Assembly (NCBI RefSeq): GCF_000478605.2
Contig: NZ_ASHX02000001.1
Coordinates: 2,147,895-2,211,894, forward strand
Reading direction: 5' to 3'
Origin: Streptomyces thermolilacinus SPC6
GTDB lineage: Bacteria > Actinomycetota > Actinomycetes > Streptomycetales > Streptomycetaceae
DNA length: 64,000 nucleotides
The notes below the pieces were generated by a model, which did no database searches, was not told the origin of the DNA, and was given only the letters and a program-made list of their open reading frames with translations. Position 1 is the stretch's first letter, and every line of letters starts with the position of its first letter. This document shows positions 46,778 through 56,600 of the stretch, piece by piece. The translations under genes and the position numbers were made by a program.

Positions 46778-47152
46778 TCAGCCGGCGGCGGCGATCTGCT
46801 GTCCGGCCGACGCGGCCTTCTTCAGCTCCACGTCGCGGCGCCGGCGGCGGGCCAGCACCACGCGGCGCTCGGCGGCGGTCAGGCCGCCCCACACGCCATA
46901 CGGCTCCGGCTGGAGCAGGGCGTGCTCGCGGCACTCGACCATGACGGGGCAGCGGGCGCAGACCCGCTTGGCGGCCTCCTCGCGGGCGAGCCGCGCGGCC
47001 GTGGGCTCCTTCGACGGGGCGAAGAACAGTCCCGCCTCGTCGCGGCGGCACACCGCCTCCGTGTGCCAGGGGCCCGCCTCGTCCTCCCGCGCCGGAACGC
47101 GCTGGGACGGGACGGCGGCGACCTGGAGGGGCTGATGCGGCAGTGGCAGCAC
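46778..47152 (-). CDS. wblI: WhiB-family iron-sulfur transcription factor (WblI-like)
   Basis: WhiB-like protein of 124 aa. The four cluster ligands are Cys35, Cys65, Cys68 and Cys74 (AVCRRDEAGLFFAP, VCARCPVMVEC), followed by the G(V/I)WGG turn at 86-90 and a basic C-terminal tail (RRRRRDVELKK) for DNA contact. WhiB proteins respond to redox or NO through a [4Fe-4S] cluster and bind the principal sigma factor. The symbol comes from its position beside glpX, as I recall for S. coelicolor wblI; orthology is not tested. The GTG at 47152 is a reasonable start; the N-terminus is variable. Confidence 0.85.
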   Translation of the reverse strand: MLPLPHQPLQVAAVPSQRVPAREDEAGPWHTEAVCRRDEAGLFFAPSKEPTAARLAREEAAKRVCARCPVMVECREHALLQPEPYGVWGGLTAAERRVVLARRRRRDVELKKAASAGQQIAAAG

Positions 47153-47318
47153 GGTCTACTCCTGACGACGGCCTACACGGGCGAGAGAGACGATGCAGCA
47201 AGCCCTACCCGCTGTGCGCACGCCTATGCACTGCGTGGCACGGCCTTCCAGCCGGTGGGACGCGGTACGGCCGAAATTCGACGGTCGGCCGACGGCCGCC
47301 CCCGCGACCCCGGTGGTC

Positions 47319-48017
47319 TCAGTGGCCGAGGTGCTTGCGGAGCTTGTCGTGGAGCAGGTCGGCGACGCGCTTGCCGCGCTTGGGGCGGGCCTCCACGTTG
47401 CCGAAGACCGAGTAGCCGTTGACGACCACGACGGGGGCCTCCGGGTCCTCGGCCTCCGACGTCTTCACCTCGAAGTTGCCGAAGACGCCGCCGCCGGTGC
47501 CGCGCAGCGACACGTTCTCGGGGACGCGGATCTCCACGTTGCCGAACACCGAGGTGGCGTCGATGGTGGTGAGGCGCTGGGTGAAGGTGGCCTCGGTGAG
47601 GTCGATCTCGATGTTGCCGAAGAGGGAGAACGCGGTGGTGCGGGGCCCGATCCTGCGGCGGCCCCGGAGGGTGGTGCTGGAGAAGACGGCGACCAGCCGG
47701 TCCTCCTGGCCCGCGGCGCCGGCCGGGTCGTACGCCGCGGGCGCCGCGGCGGGGCGGGGCCCTGCGGGGGCGGTCTGGGCGGGCAGGTCGCTGACGATCG
47801 GTTCCAGCTCGGCGAGGGTCTTCGCCCGGTACACCGCGTCGATGCGCTCGCCGTGCTCCTCGGCGTCGAGCCGCCCCTCGGCCAGCGCGTTCCCGAGGAT
47901 GTCGGCGACCCGGTCGCGGTCGGCGTCCGACGCGCGCATCGCCGGGGCGGACCCCGGGGCGGCGGACTGCGGGGCGCGGGGGTCGGGCTGCTTCTGGGGC
48001 TGCTTCTCGAGGTCCAC
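47319..48017 (-). CDS. DUF1707 (SHOCT-like) and LiaF-like domain protein
   Basis: Protein of 232 aa. After a Pro/Gln-rich start comes DUF1707 (MRASDADRDRVADILGNALA, EGRLDAEEHGERIDAVYRAK), a Pro/Ala linker, and a C-terminal repeat-rich beta domain with FSLFGNIEIDL, TSVFGNVEIRVPE and YSVFGNVEARPKR, similar to LiaF/DUF4097 cell-envelope-stress domains. No membrane segments are evident. A CGCGAT/ATCGCG dyad sits 19 nt upstream of the GTG start, suggesting regulation by a PadR- or GntR-type repressor. Probably an envelope-stress accessory; exact role unknown. Confidence 0.88.
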   Translation of the reverse strand: MDLEKQPQKQPDPRAPQSAAPGSAPAMRASDADRDRVADILGNALAEGRLDAEEHGERIDAVYRAKTLAELEPIVSDLPAQTAPAGPRPAAAPAAYDPAGAAGQEDRLVAVFSSTTLRGRRRIGPRTTAFSLFGNIEIDLTEATFTQRLTTIDATSVFGNVEIRVPENVSLRGTGGGVFGNFEVKTSEAEDPEAPVVVVNGYSVFGNVEARPKRGKRVADLLHDKLRKHLGH

Positions 48018-48035
48018 GGCCTCAGCGTAGCGAAA

Positions 48036-48049
48036 CGCGATAGATCGCG
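48036..48049. promoter_or_regulatory. CGCGAT-N2-ATCGCG dyad upstream of the DUF1707 gene
   Basis: Perfect 6-bp arms with a 2-nt spacer, 19-32 nt before the GTG at 48017 in the divergent gap to the fumarase gene. TCGCGATA-type dyads are frequent operators before small actinobacterial envelope genes, as I recall. Confidence 0.55.
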
Positions 48050-48164
48050 ACTAGGGCTGGATGAGCCTTACCTCACAGCCGGGGGCGTGCGGCGGCGTTC
48101 TACGCTTGTGGACGCGTTGCCAAGGGAGGCCGCGCCGCTGTCTGCCGAGTGAGGAATGGCCGTC

Positions 48165-49832
<1,668 letters not shown>

Positions 49833-49853
49833 CCCCGCGCGCGTGACGTGACC

Positions 49854-49885
49854 GAGAGCCCCCGGCGAGCCCGCCGGGGGCTCTC
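49854..49885 (+). terminator. Terminator of the class I fumarase gene
   Basis: Perfect 14-bp stem (GAGAGCCCCCGGCG, 49854-49867, with 49872-49885) and 4-nt loop, 21 nt after the stop codon. Confidence 0.85.
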
Positions 49886-50034
49886 CCGTCTCCCCCGGGA
49901 GGGGTGGAGCCGCCTCGGCGACGGGCGGCGGCGCGCTGAACGGAGGCACGCCCCCGCGCGGTGCCGGGCACCGGGCGGAGGCGTGGCGTGCGTACGGGGA
50001 TGTACGCGTGCGTACGGGTGTACGCGGTCGGGGG

Positions 50035-51573
50035 TCAGGCGAATCGCTGGTTCGCGGCGCCCGTGGTGCAGGGCTGGAGGCGCAGCGGGTCCTTGGCGGA
50101 CGCGAGGGTGGCGCACAGGTGCGGGGCGGCGGCCGGGCGGAGGGTGCCCGCCTCGCGGACGAACTTCTGGTTGCCCGCGCCCGAGCAGTTCCAGACGATC
50201 AGGGCCGTGCCCGCGCTGTACCGGGACTCCGGCACGTCGAGGCAGCGGTCGTGGGTGAGCTCGGTGTGGACGGAGCCGCGCGCGGGGTCGTACCACCAGC
50301 CCTGGTTGCGGCCGCCGTGGCAGTCCCAGCCGACGACGGCGGTGCCGTTGCGGGTGGTGGCGCCGGTGACGTCCACGCAGGTTCCGGTGGCGGCGTTGCG
50401 GAGCGGGGCGAACTTGTCGTCCCAGGCGCCGGGGACGAGGACCGGCTTGCCGGTGGAGGCGGGGTCGGCGCAGCTCGCCTCGCGCACCCCGGCCGCGTGC
50501 AGCTGGGTCAGGCAGGACGCGAACGCGGCGTGGCCCGCCTTGTTGGGGTGGAAGGACTGGCGGACGGAGTTCTCGTCCCAGGGGAACTTGGACGTGTCCA
50601 CGAAGAAGCCGCGCGCCCAGGCCTGGTCCATGCAGACCTCGTGGCCGTGGAAGAGGCGGGAGGCGTCGAGATAGACGGCGCCGGTGTTCGCGGCGGCGGT
50701 GCGAATGCCGCGCTCGAACGCGGGTACGGCGGTGTTGCGGCCCCAGGTCGTGTCGGAGTCGTACCCGAGGCCGCCGCAGGCGAGCTTGCCGGGGAAGTCG
50801 GGGTTGTCACGGAAGTCGGGGCCGATGGGGCTGGGGTAGCTCATCACCACGAGCCGGTAGTCGCCGTCGGCGTATCCGGCGTCGCGCATGACGGTGCGCA
50901 GGTCGCGGACGGTCTGCTCGACCTTGGGGACGAGGCCGTCGACGCGGTTCTGCCAGGTCGGCGCGTACTTCGGCTCGCAGGGGCCCTGGAGGAGGACGTA
51001 CCGGGTGACACAGTCCGTCATGACGGGCCCGAACTGGAGGTCGTCGTTGGCCCCGGCGACGAGGAGGATCATCTTGACGCGGGTGTTGCGGGCCTTGACG
51101 GCGAGGTTGTCGCTCTGGACGAGTTCGTCGGCGTACTGCTTGGTGCCGCCGACGCGGATGTTCGGGGTGGCGGCGCCGGAGCAGGAGACGTTGTAGGTGA
51201 CGTCGGCGGGGATGCCGGTGCGGTGGATCGCCGCGTCGGGTGAGCGGTGGCACCAGTTGTCGGGGCCGTCGGTGCCGGGCTCGTACACGCCGACGCCCTC
51301 GCCGGAGATCTCGCTGTCGCCGAGGGAGACGAGGGCGGTCTTGCGTTCGGTGAGGGGCCGCTCGTCGGGGCTGCCGTACAGGGCGGTGGCCTCGGCCGCG
51401 CGGACGCGTTCCAGCTCCGCGGGGAGCGGCGTGGAGCTGACGGTCCGTGCGGCGGTCGCCGCCGAGGGGGTGCCTGCCGCCGTCACGGGCGGGGCGGCGG
51501 CGGTTCCGCCGAGGGTGGCGGCGAGCGCGGCGACGGCTGCCGCGCATACGAGTTTCAGTCTGGTGCGCGCCAT
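50035..51573 (-). CDS. Secreted SGNH/GDSL esterase with ricin-type beta-trefoil lectin domain
   Basis: Exported enzyme of 512 aa; AGGAGG precedes the ATG. A Sec signal peptide (1-33) is followed by an SGNH hydrolase domain (about 75-365): nucleophile in [11 protein letters not shown], the oxyanion Asn in LLVAGANDD, and catalytic Asp/His in SFHPNKAGH. The C-terminal 130 residues form a ricin B-type trefoil with repeats ending NQGWWY, NQKFV and NQRFA. Eight or more cysteines fit disulfide bonds outside the cell. Such proteins deacylate polysaccharides or lipids while the lectin anchors them to glycans; the substrate is unknown. Divergent from fumC across an operator-rich gap. Confidence 0.92.
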   Translation of the reverse strand: MARTRLKLVCAAAVAALAATLGGTAAAPPVTAAGTPSAATAARTVSSTPLPAELERVRAAEATALYGSPDERPLTERKTALVSLGDSEISGEGVGVYEPGTDGPDNWCHRSPDAAIHRTGIPADVTYNVSCSGAATPNIRVGGTKQYADELVQSDNLAVKARNTRVKMILLVAGANDDLQFGPVMTDCVTRYVLLQGPCEPKYAPTWQNRVDGLVPKVEQTVRDLRTVMRDAGYADGDYRLVVMSYPSPIGPDFRDNPDFPGKLACGGLGYDSDTTWGRNTAVPAFERGIRTAAANTGAVYLDASRLFHGHEVCMDQAWARGFFVDTSKFPWDENSVRQSFHPNKAGHAAFASCLTQLHAAGVREASCADPASTGKPVLVPGAWDDKFAPLRNAATGTCVDVTGATTRNGTAVVGWDCHGGRNQGWWYDPARGSVHTELTHDRCLDVPESRYSAGTALIVWNCSGAGNQKFVREAGTLRPAAAPHLCATLASAKDPLRLQPCTTGAANQRFA

Positions 51574-51605
51574 TGCGCCTCCTGGAAGTGGGGTTACCCA
51601 CGGTT

Positions 51606-51654
51606 TTTACTGGCCGGTAAAGCACTTGGGAATAGAGCGAACAAGACAAGTGCT
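51606..51654. promoter_or_regulatory. Two dyads in the esterase/fumC divergent gap
   Basis: TTTACTGGCCGGTAAA (51606-51621) is a near-perfect palindrome with one symmetric mismatch, and AGCACTTG (51621-51628) with CAAGTGCT (51647-51654) is a perfect inverted repeat. Both lie in a 105-nt, unusually AT-rich gap between the secreted esterase and fumC, so they are candidate operators for one or both genes. Confidence 0.55.
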
Positions 51655-51678
51655 CAACTTTTACGGGAGGTTGGGACG

Positions 51679-53142
51679 ATGACGGACACGAGCGGGCGGC
51701 GCGACGACGGCCTGAGCGGCGGCGGGAGCGGCGACGGCCTGGGCGGCGGGAGCGGCGGTTCCCGGGTCGAGCACGACTCGATGGGCGAGGTGCGGGTCCC
51801 CGTCCACGCCAAGTGGCGGGCGCAGACCCAGCGGGCGGTGGAGAACTTCCCCGTCTCCGGCCAGCGTCTGGAGCGGGCGCACATCGCGGCGCTGGCCCGG
51901 ATCAAGGCGGCGGCGGCCACGGTGAACGCGGAGCTGGGCGTCCTGGACGCGGACATCGCCGAGGCGGTACGGGCGGCCGCGGCGGAGGTCGTGGAGGGCC
52001 GGTGGGACGACCACTTCCCGGTCGACGTCTTCCAGACCGGCTCGGGCACCTCGTCCAACATGAACATGAACGAGGTCCTCGCCACCCTCGCGACCGAGCG
52101 GCTCGGCGGCGGCCGGTCGGTCCACCCCAACGACCACGTCAACGCGTCGCAGTCGTCGAACGACGTGTTCCCCTCGTCCATCCACATCGCGGCGACCGCC
52201 GCCGTGACCGGTGAGCTGATCCCGGCGCTCGACCATCTGGCGGCCGCGCTGGGGCGAAAATCAGCCGAATTCGCGGAGGTCGTCAAGTCCGGCCGCACGC
52301 ACCTGATGGACGCCACGCCGGTGACGCTCGGTCAGGAGTTCGGCGGCTACGCGGCGCAGGTGCGGTACGGCGTGGAGCGGCTGCGTGCCTCCCTGCCGCG
52401 CCTGGCGGAGCTGCCGCTGGGCGGTACGGCGGTCGGTACGGGCATCAACACGCCGCCCGGGTTCTCCGCCGCCGTCATCGCGGAGGTGGCGCGGGACACG
52501 GGGCTGCCGCTGACCGAGGCGCGCGACCACTTCGAGGCGCAGGGCGCGCGGGACGGGCTGGTCGAGACGTCGGGCCAGCTCCGTACGATCGCGGTCTCCC
52601 TCACCAAGATCGCCAACGATCTGCGGTGGATGGCGTCCGGGCCGCGCACCGGACTGGCCGAGATCAACCTGCCGGACCTCCAGCCCGGCTCGTCCATCAT
52701 GCCGGGCAAGGTGAACCCGGTCGTCCCCGAGGCGGTCCTGATGGTCGCCGCGCAGGTCGTGGGCAACGACGCGACGGTGGCGACGGCGGGCGCGGCCGGG
52801 AACTTCGAGCTCAACGTGATGCTCCCGGTCATGGCGAAGAACCTGCTGGAGTCCATCCGCCTGCTCGCCAATGCGGCGCGGCTCCTCGCCGACCGCACGG
52901 TGGACGGGATCACCGCCAACGCCGAGCGGGCCCGCGAGTACGCCGAGTCGTCGCCGTCCGTGGTGACCCCGCTCAACCGGTACATCGGGTACGAGGAGGC
53001 GGCGAAGGTCGCCAAGCGGTCGCTGGCCGAGCGGAAGACGATCCGCGAGGTGGTGCTGGAGGGCGGGTACGTGGAGCGGGGCGATCTGACGCTCGAACAG
53101 CTCGACGAGGCTCTCGACGTCCTGCGGATGACCCGCCCCTGA
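51679..53142 (+). CDS. fumC: Class II fumarate hydratase FumC
   Basis: Fumarase of 487 aa of the aspartase/fumarase superfamily, oxygen-stable and without a cluster. The signature loop [10 protein letters not shown] is at 337-346, with [16 protein letters not shown] and the [11 protein letters not shown] motif upstream. The first 35 residues are a Gly/Ser-rich extension before the normal start [19 protein letters not shown] lies 9 nt before the ATG at 51679. Clustering of both fumarase classes is unusual. Catalytic serine and general residues appear intact. Confidence 0.96.
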   Translation: MTDTSGRRDDGLSGGGSGDGLGGGSGGSRVEHDSMGEVRVPVHAKWRAQTQRAVENFPVSGQRLERAHIAALARIKAAAATVNAELGVLDADIAEAVRAAAAEVVEGRWDDHFPVDVFQTGSGTSSNMNMNEVLATLATERLGGGRSVHPNDHVNASQSSNDVFPSSIHIAATAAVTGELIPALDHLAAALGRKSAEFAEVVKSGRTHLMDATPVTLGQEFGGYAAQVRYGVERLRASLPRLAELPLGGTAVGTGINTPPGFSAAVIAEVARDTGLPLTEARDHFEAQGARDGLVETSGQLRTIAVSLTKIANDLRWMASGPRTGLAEINLPDLQPGSSIMPGKVNPVVPEAVLMVAAQVVGNDATVATAGAAGNFELNVMLPVMAKNLLESIRLLANAARLLADRTVDGITANAERAREYAESSPSVVTPLNRYIGYEEAAKVAKRSLAERKTIREVVLEGGYVERGDLTLEQLDEALDVLRMTRP

Positions 53143-53254
53143 CCGCCGCCCCTGCCCGTACCGCCTCTGACCTGCGGTGTCGAACGGATGGGCGGTGATC
53201 CGTCCGTGACCTGGATCGCGGACGCGCCGCCGCGCGCGGCCCTAAGATCTGCGC

Positions 53255-54046
53255 ATGACAGCGGAGACGACAGGTTCGGCGCCGGAGGCCGGGGCGGCGC
53301 CGCAGGCACAGTCCGTACCGGCCCCGGGGACGCAGGCCGCCCCCGTACCGGCACCGGGCGGGGCCGGTACGGGCGCGGGTGCCGCCGATCGCGTCCGGGT
53401 GCCGCGCTGGGCGCCCGGTGACCGGATCCTGTGGCGCTACCGGGACAACGGCGACGGCCACGTCCACATCTGCCGCCCGGTGACCGTCGTCCAGGACACC
53501 CCGGACCTGCTGGCCGTCTGGATGGCCCCCGGCACCGAGTGCGTCAGGCCCGTGCTGGCGGACGGCAGCCCCGTGTACGCGGAGCCGCTGGCCACCCGCT
53601 ACACCGCGCCCCGCACCACCGCCCTCACCCGGTGGGCCGGCATGGGCGTGCTGAAGCTGGCCCGGCCCCAGGACCCGTGGTCGGTGTGGCTGTTCTGGGA
53701 CGAGGGCTGGGAGTTCCGCAGCTGGTACGTCAACCTGGAGGCGCCGCGCGTGCGGTGGTCCGGGGGCGTGGACTCCGAGGACCACTTCCTCGACATCTCC
53801 GTCTACCCGGACCGCAGCTGGCTGTGGCGGGACGAGGACGAGTTCGCGGAGGCCCAGCGCGCCGGGCTCATGGACGCGGCCCAGGCTCGGCGGGTGCGGG
53901 AGGCGGGCGAGGCGGCCGTGGAGGTGATCCGGGCGTGGGGCCCGCCGTTCGCGGACGGCTGGGAGAACTGGCGCCCCGACCCGGGCTGGCCCGTTCCCGA
54001 GCTGCCGGCCGACTGGGATCACACCCCGGCGCGCATGGCACCGTGA
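53255..54046 (+). CDS. DUF402 domain-containing protein
   Basis: Protein of 263 aa. After a 45-residue Pro/Ala/Gly-rich leader comes a DUF402 beta-barrel (PGDRILWRYRDNGDGHVHI, LLAVWMAPGTECVRPVLADG, WDEGWEFRSWYVNLEAPRVR, YPDRSWLWRDEDEFAEAQ). DUF402 proteins related to FomD and Ntdp act as nucleotide (di)phosphatases, using Asp/Glu-bound metals; EDHFLDISVYPDRSW and the following acidic run fit that. TAAGAT (53243-53248) ends 6 nt before the ATG and no ribosome site is seen, so the transcript is likely leaderless. Confidence 0.88.
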   Translation: MTAETTGSAPEAGAAPQAQSVPAPGTQAAPVPAPGGAGTGAGAADRVRVPRWAPGDRILWRYRDNGDGHVHICRPVTVVQDTPDLLAVWMAPGTECVRPVLADGSPVYAEPLATRYTAPRTTALTRWAGMGVLKLARPQDPWSVWLFWDEGWEFRSWYVNLEAPRVRWSGGVDSEDHFLDISVYPDRSWLWRDEDEFAEAQRAGLMDAAQARRVREAGEAAVEVIRAWGPPFADGWENWRPDPGWPVPELPADWDHTPARMAP

Positions 54047-54175
54047 GACCCTTGATACGCCCCTGGGGGGTAACCGTAGGATCGTCCTCCGCCGGGCGCC
54101 GACCAGGCACCGCAGCAGCAACGACCGAGTACGGAACAGGAACTGACCGTAAGTCACCTACGAGGGGGTGGAGCC

Positions 54176-54295
54176 GTGCCCGAGGTGCGCACGGGTCCGC
54201 CGTCCCTTGTCGACGCCGCGCTCAGAGCGGGTATAGCGCCTGACAGAGCGATTGCATCGCCCACCCGGCCCGGACGGACGGAATCCCACGCGTGA
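54176..54295 (+). CDS. Small upstream ORF coupled to the SpoIIE phosphatase
   Basis: GTG 54176 follows a GAGGGGG ribosome site and opens 39 codons ending at TGA 54293-54295, which overlaps the phosphatase start (GTGA). The arrangement implies translational coupling. Its codon usage is less biased than that of neighbouring genes (11 of 39 codons end in A or T, with AGA, ATA, ATT and CTT), so it may be a leader rather than a functional peptide, or the region may really be a promoter. The phosphatase itself has no ribosome site of its own, which supports the ORF. Confidence 0.4.
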   Translation: MPEVRTGPPSLVDAALRAGIAPDRAIASPTRPGRTESHA

Positions 54296-56529
54296 CGGAG
54301 CATCCCACCTCCCACGAAGGCAGGCAGCCGCTCGCTGCCCGGCCGCAGGAACGCACCCGGCCCCGGCAGGAGGCCCCCGGGCCCGCCGACGACGCCGCCG
54401 TGGCCGCGCCCCCGCACGGCAGGCCGCACCCCGGCACCGGTCCCGTACCGGCCCAGCCGGGACCCGCGGCGCCGCCGGACGACCCGGACGGGCCCCGCAC
54501 CGCCAACGCGGCGCGCGGGGCGTCCCGTACGGCCAGGTCCGCGTCCGCCACCCGCAGGGCTGCGGGCGCCGCGCACGGCGACGCCCAGGCGAGGGCCCGT
54601 ACGGACGCCGAGCCGGAACGTCCCGCCACATGCGGCGCCCCGGGCGGCGGCGCCCCGGCGGGTGCCGCCGCCCGCGTGCCCGCGCAGTCCGACGCGCCCG
54701 CGGGCGACGGCGCTACAGGTGGCGGCCCGGCGGGCAGTGGTCCCGCGGGGGGCGGCGGGGCCGGTGGTGGTGGCACGGCGGCCTCCGCCGGTGTGCCGCA
54801 GGACCCGGTGGGGACCGCGCGGCGCGAGGGCGACCGGCTGCGGTTCGTGGGCGCGGCGACGCGGCGGATCGCGCGCGGCATCGACCTGGACGAGATCGTG
54901 CTGGGGCTGTGCCGGGCGACCGTGCCGACGTTCGCCGACGCGATCCTGGTGTACCTGCGCGACCCGCTGCCGGTCGGCGACGAGCGGCCCGTGGACCCGT
55001 TCGTACTGCGGCTGCGCCGCGCGGACCGGCTGCGTTTAACGGAGGACGACCCCGGTGACCTGGGCCTGCTTCCCGCGGGGACGGCCGTGGCGCCGGACGT
55101 CGAGCAGAGCCCGGCGGCCGAGCTGTGCGAGGTCCGCCCCGGCGGGCACCTGGCGGAGGTGCTGCGCGGGGTGCGGCCGGTGTTCGGCGACTCCGCGGCC
55201 GCCCGCGCCGCGCTGCCGGAACTGCTCGGCGAGGGGCCTTCCGTACCCGCCGGGCACCGGGCGATCCTCGCGCCGCTGCGCGGCCGCCGCCGGGTGATCG
55301 GCGCCGCCGTGTTCCTGCGCCGCCCGGACCGCGCCCCGTTCGAGCCGAACGACCTGCTGGTGGCGGCGCAGCTGGCCACGCACACGGCGCTCGGCATCGA
55401 CAAGGCGGTGCTGTACGGGCGGGAGGCGTACATCGCCGACGAACTGCAGCGGACGATGCTCCCGGAGAACCTGCCGCAGCCGACCGGGGTGCGGCTGGCG
55501 TCGCGGTACCTGCCGGCCGCGGAGACCGCGCGGGTCGGCGGCGACTGGTACGACGCGATCCCGCTGCCCGGCAGCCGGGTCGCGCTCGTCGTGGGCGACG
55601 TCATGGGCCACTCCATGACCTCGGCCGCGATCATGGGGCAGCTGCGGACGACGGCGCAGACCCTCGCCGGGCTCGACCTGCCGCCGCAGGAGGTCCTGCA
55701 CCACCTGGACGAGCAGGCGCAGCGGCTCGGCGAGAACCGCATGGCGACCTGCCTGTACGCGGTGTACGACCCGGTAGCGCACCGCATCACCATCGCCAAC
55801 GCGGGCCATCCGCCGCCGATACTCCTCCACCTGGGCGGCCGGGCGGAGGTGCTGCGGGTCCCGCCGGGCGCGCCGATCGGCGTCGGCGGCGTGGACTTCG
55901 AGGCGGTCGAGCTGGACGCCCCCGCGGGCGCGACGCTGCTGCTGTACACGGACGGTCTGGTCGAGTCCCGGCTGCGGGACGTGTGGACCGGGATCGAGCA
56001 GCTGCGGGAGCGGCTCGCGGCGACCGCGCAGCTCACGGGCCCGGACCATCCGCCGCCGCTGGAGGCGCTCTGCGACGACGTGCTCGACATGCTCGGGCCC
56101 GGCGACCGGGACGACGACATCGCGCTGCTGGCGGCCCGCTTCGACGGGATAACGCCGAGCGACGTGGCGTACTGGTTCCTGGAGCCGGAGGACGCGGCGC
56201 CGGGCCGGGCCCGCAGGCTGGCCCGCAGGGCGCTGGCCCGCTGGGGCCTGGAGGAGCTCAACGACTCGGTGGAGCTGCTGGTCAGCGAGGTCGTCACCAA
56301 CGCCGTGCGGTACGCGTCGCGGCCGGTGACGCTGCGGCTGCTGCGCACCGACGTGCTGCGCTGCGAGGTGGGCGACGACTCGCCGCAGCTGCCGCGGCAG
56401 CGGCGGGCGCGGGACACCGACGAGGGCGGGCGCGGCCTGTTCCTGGTGAACCGGCTGGCGCGCCGGTGGGGTGCGACACGGCTGTCCACCGGGAAGGTCG
56501 TCTGGTTCGAGCTGCCGACGCGGTCCTGA
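54292..56529 (+). CDS. SpoIIE-family PP2C phosphatase with GAF and HATPase domains; contains a TTA codon
   Basis: Protein of 745 aa (GTG). Residues 1-175 are disordered (Pro/Ala/Gly-rich); a GAF-like domain follows (about 180-390), then SpoIIE/PP2C (about 400-620: GGDWYDAIPLPG, VGDVMGHS, LYTDGLVESR, DDDIALLAARF), then a HATPase_c_2 domain (SEVVTNAVRYA, DTDEGGRGLFLV). It should regulate anti-anti-sigma phosphorylation. Codon 249 is TTA (55036-55038), the only in-frame TTA noticed in a genuine gene of the window, so full translation should need the bldA leucyl-tRNA. It lies in the GAF region, after the disordered part. Confidence 0.92.
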   Translation: MTEHPTSHEGRQPLAARPQERTRPRQEAPGPADDAAVAAPPHGRPHPGTGPVPAQPGPAAPPDDPDGPRTANAARGASRTARSASATRRAAGAAHGDAQARARTDAEPERPATCGAPGGGAPAGAAARVPAQSDAPAGDGATGGGPAGSGPAGGGGAGGGGTAASAGVPQDPVGTARREGDRLRFVGAATRRIARGIDLDEIVLGLCRATVPTFADAILVYLRDPLPVGDERPVDPFVLRLRRADRLRLTEDDPGDLGLLPAGTAVAPDVEQSPAAELCEVRPGGHLAEVLRGVRPVFGDSAAARAALPELLGEGPSVPAGHRAILAPLRGRRRVIGAAVFLRRPDRAPFEPNDLLVAAQLATHTALGIDKAVLYGREAYIADELQRTMLPENLPQPTGVRLASRYLPAAETARVGGDWYDAIPLPGSRVALVVGDVMGHSMTSAAIMGQLRTTAQTLAGLDLPPQEVLHHLDEQAQRLGENRMATCLYAVYDPVAHRITIANAGHPPPILLHLGGRAEVLRVPPGAPIGVGGVDFEAVELDAPAGATLLLYTDGLVESRLRDVWTGIEQLRERLAATAQLTGPDHPPPLEALCDDVLDMLGPGDRDDDIALLAARFDGITPSDVAYWFLEPEDAAPGRARRLARRALARWGLEELNDSVELLVSEVVTNAVRYASRPVTLRLLRTDVLRCEVGDDSPQLPRQRRARDTDEGGRGLFLVNRLARRWGATRLSTGKVVWFELPTRS

Positions 56530-56600
56530 GGCGTCGAACGACGAAAGGGGGGCGGCCGGTGCCCTGGCGGGCTTCCGGCCACCTCCCCTCGTCGGTTCGG

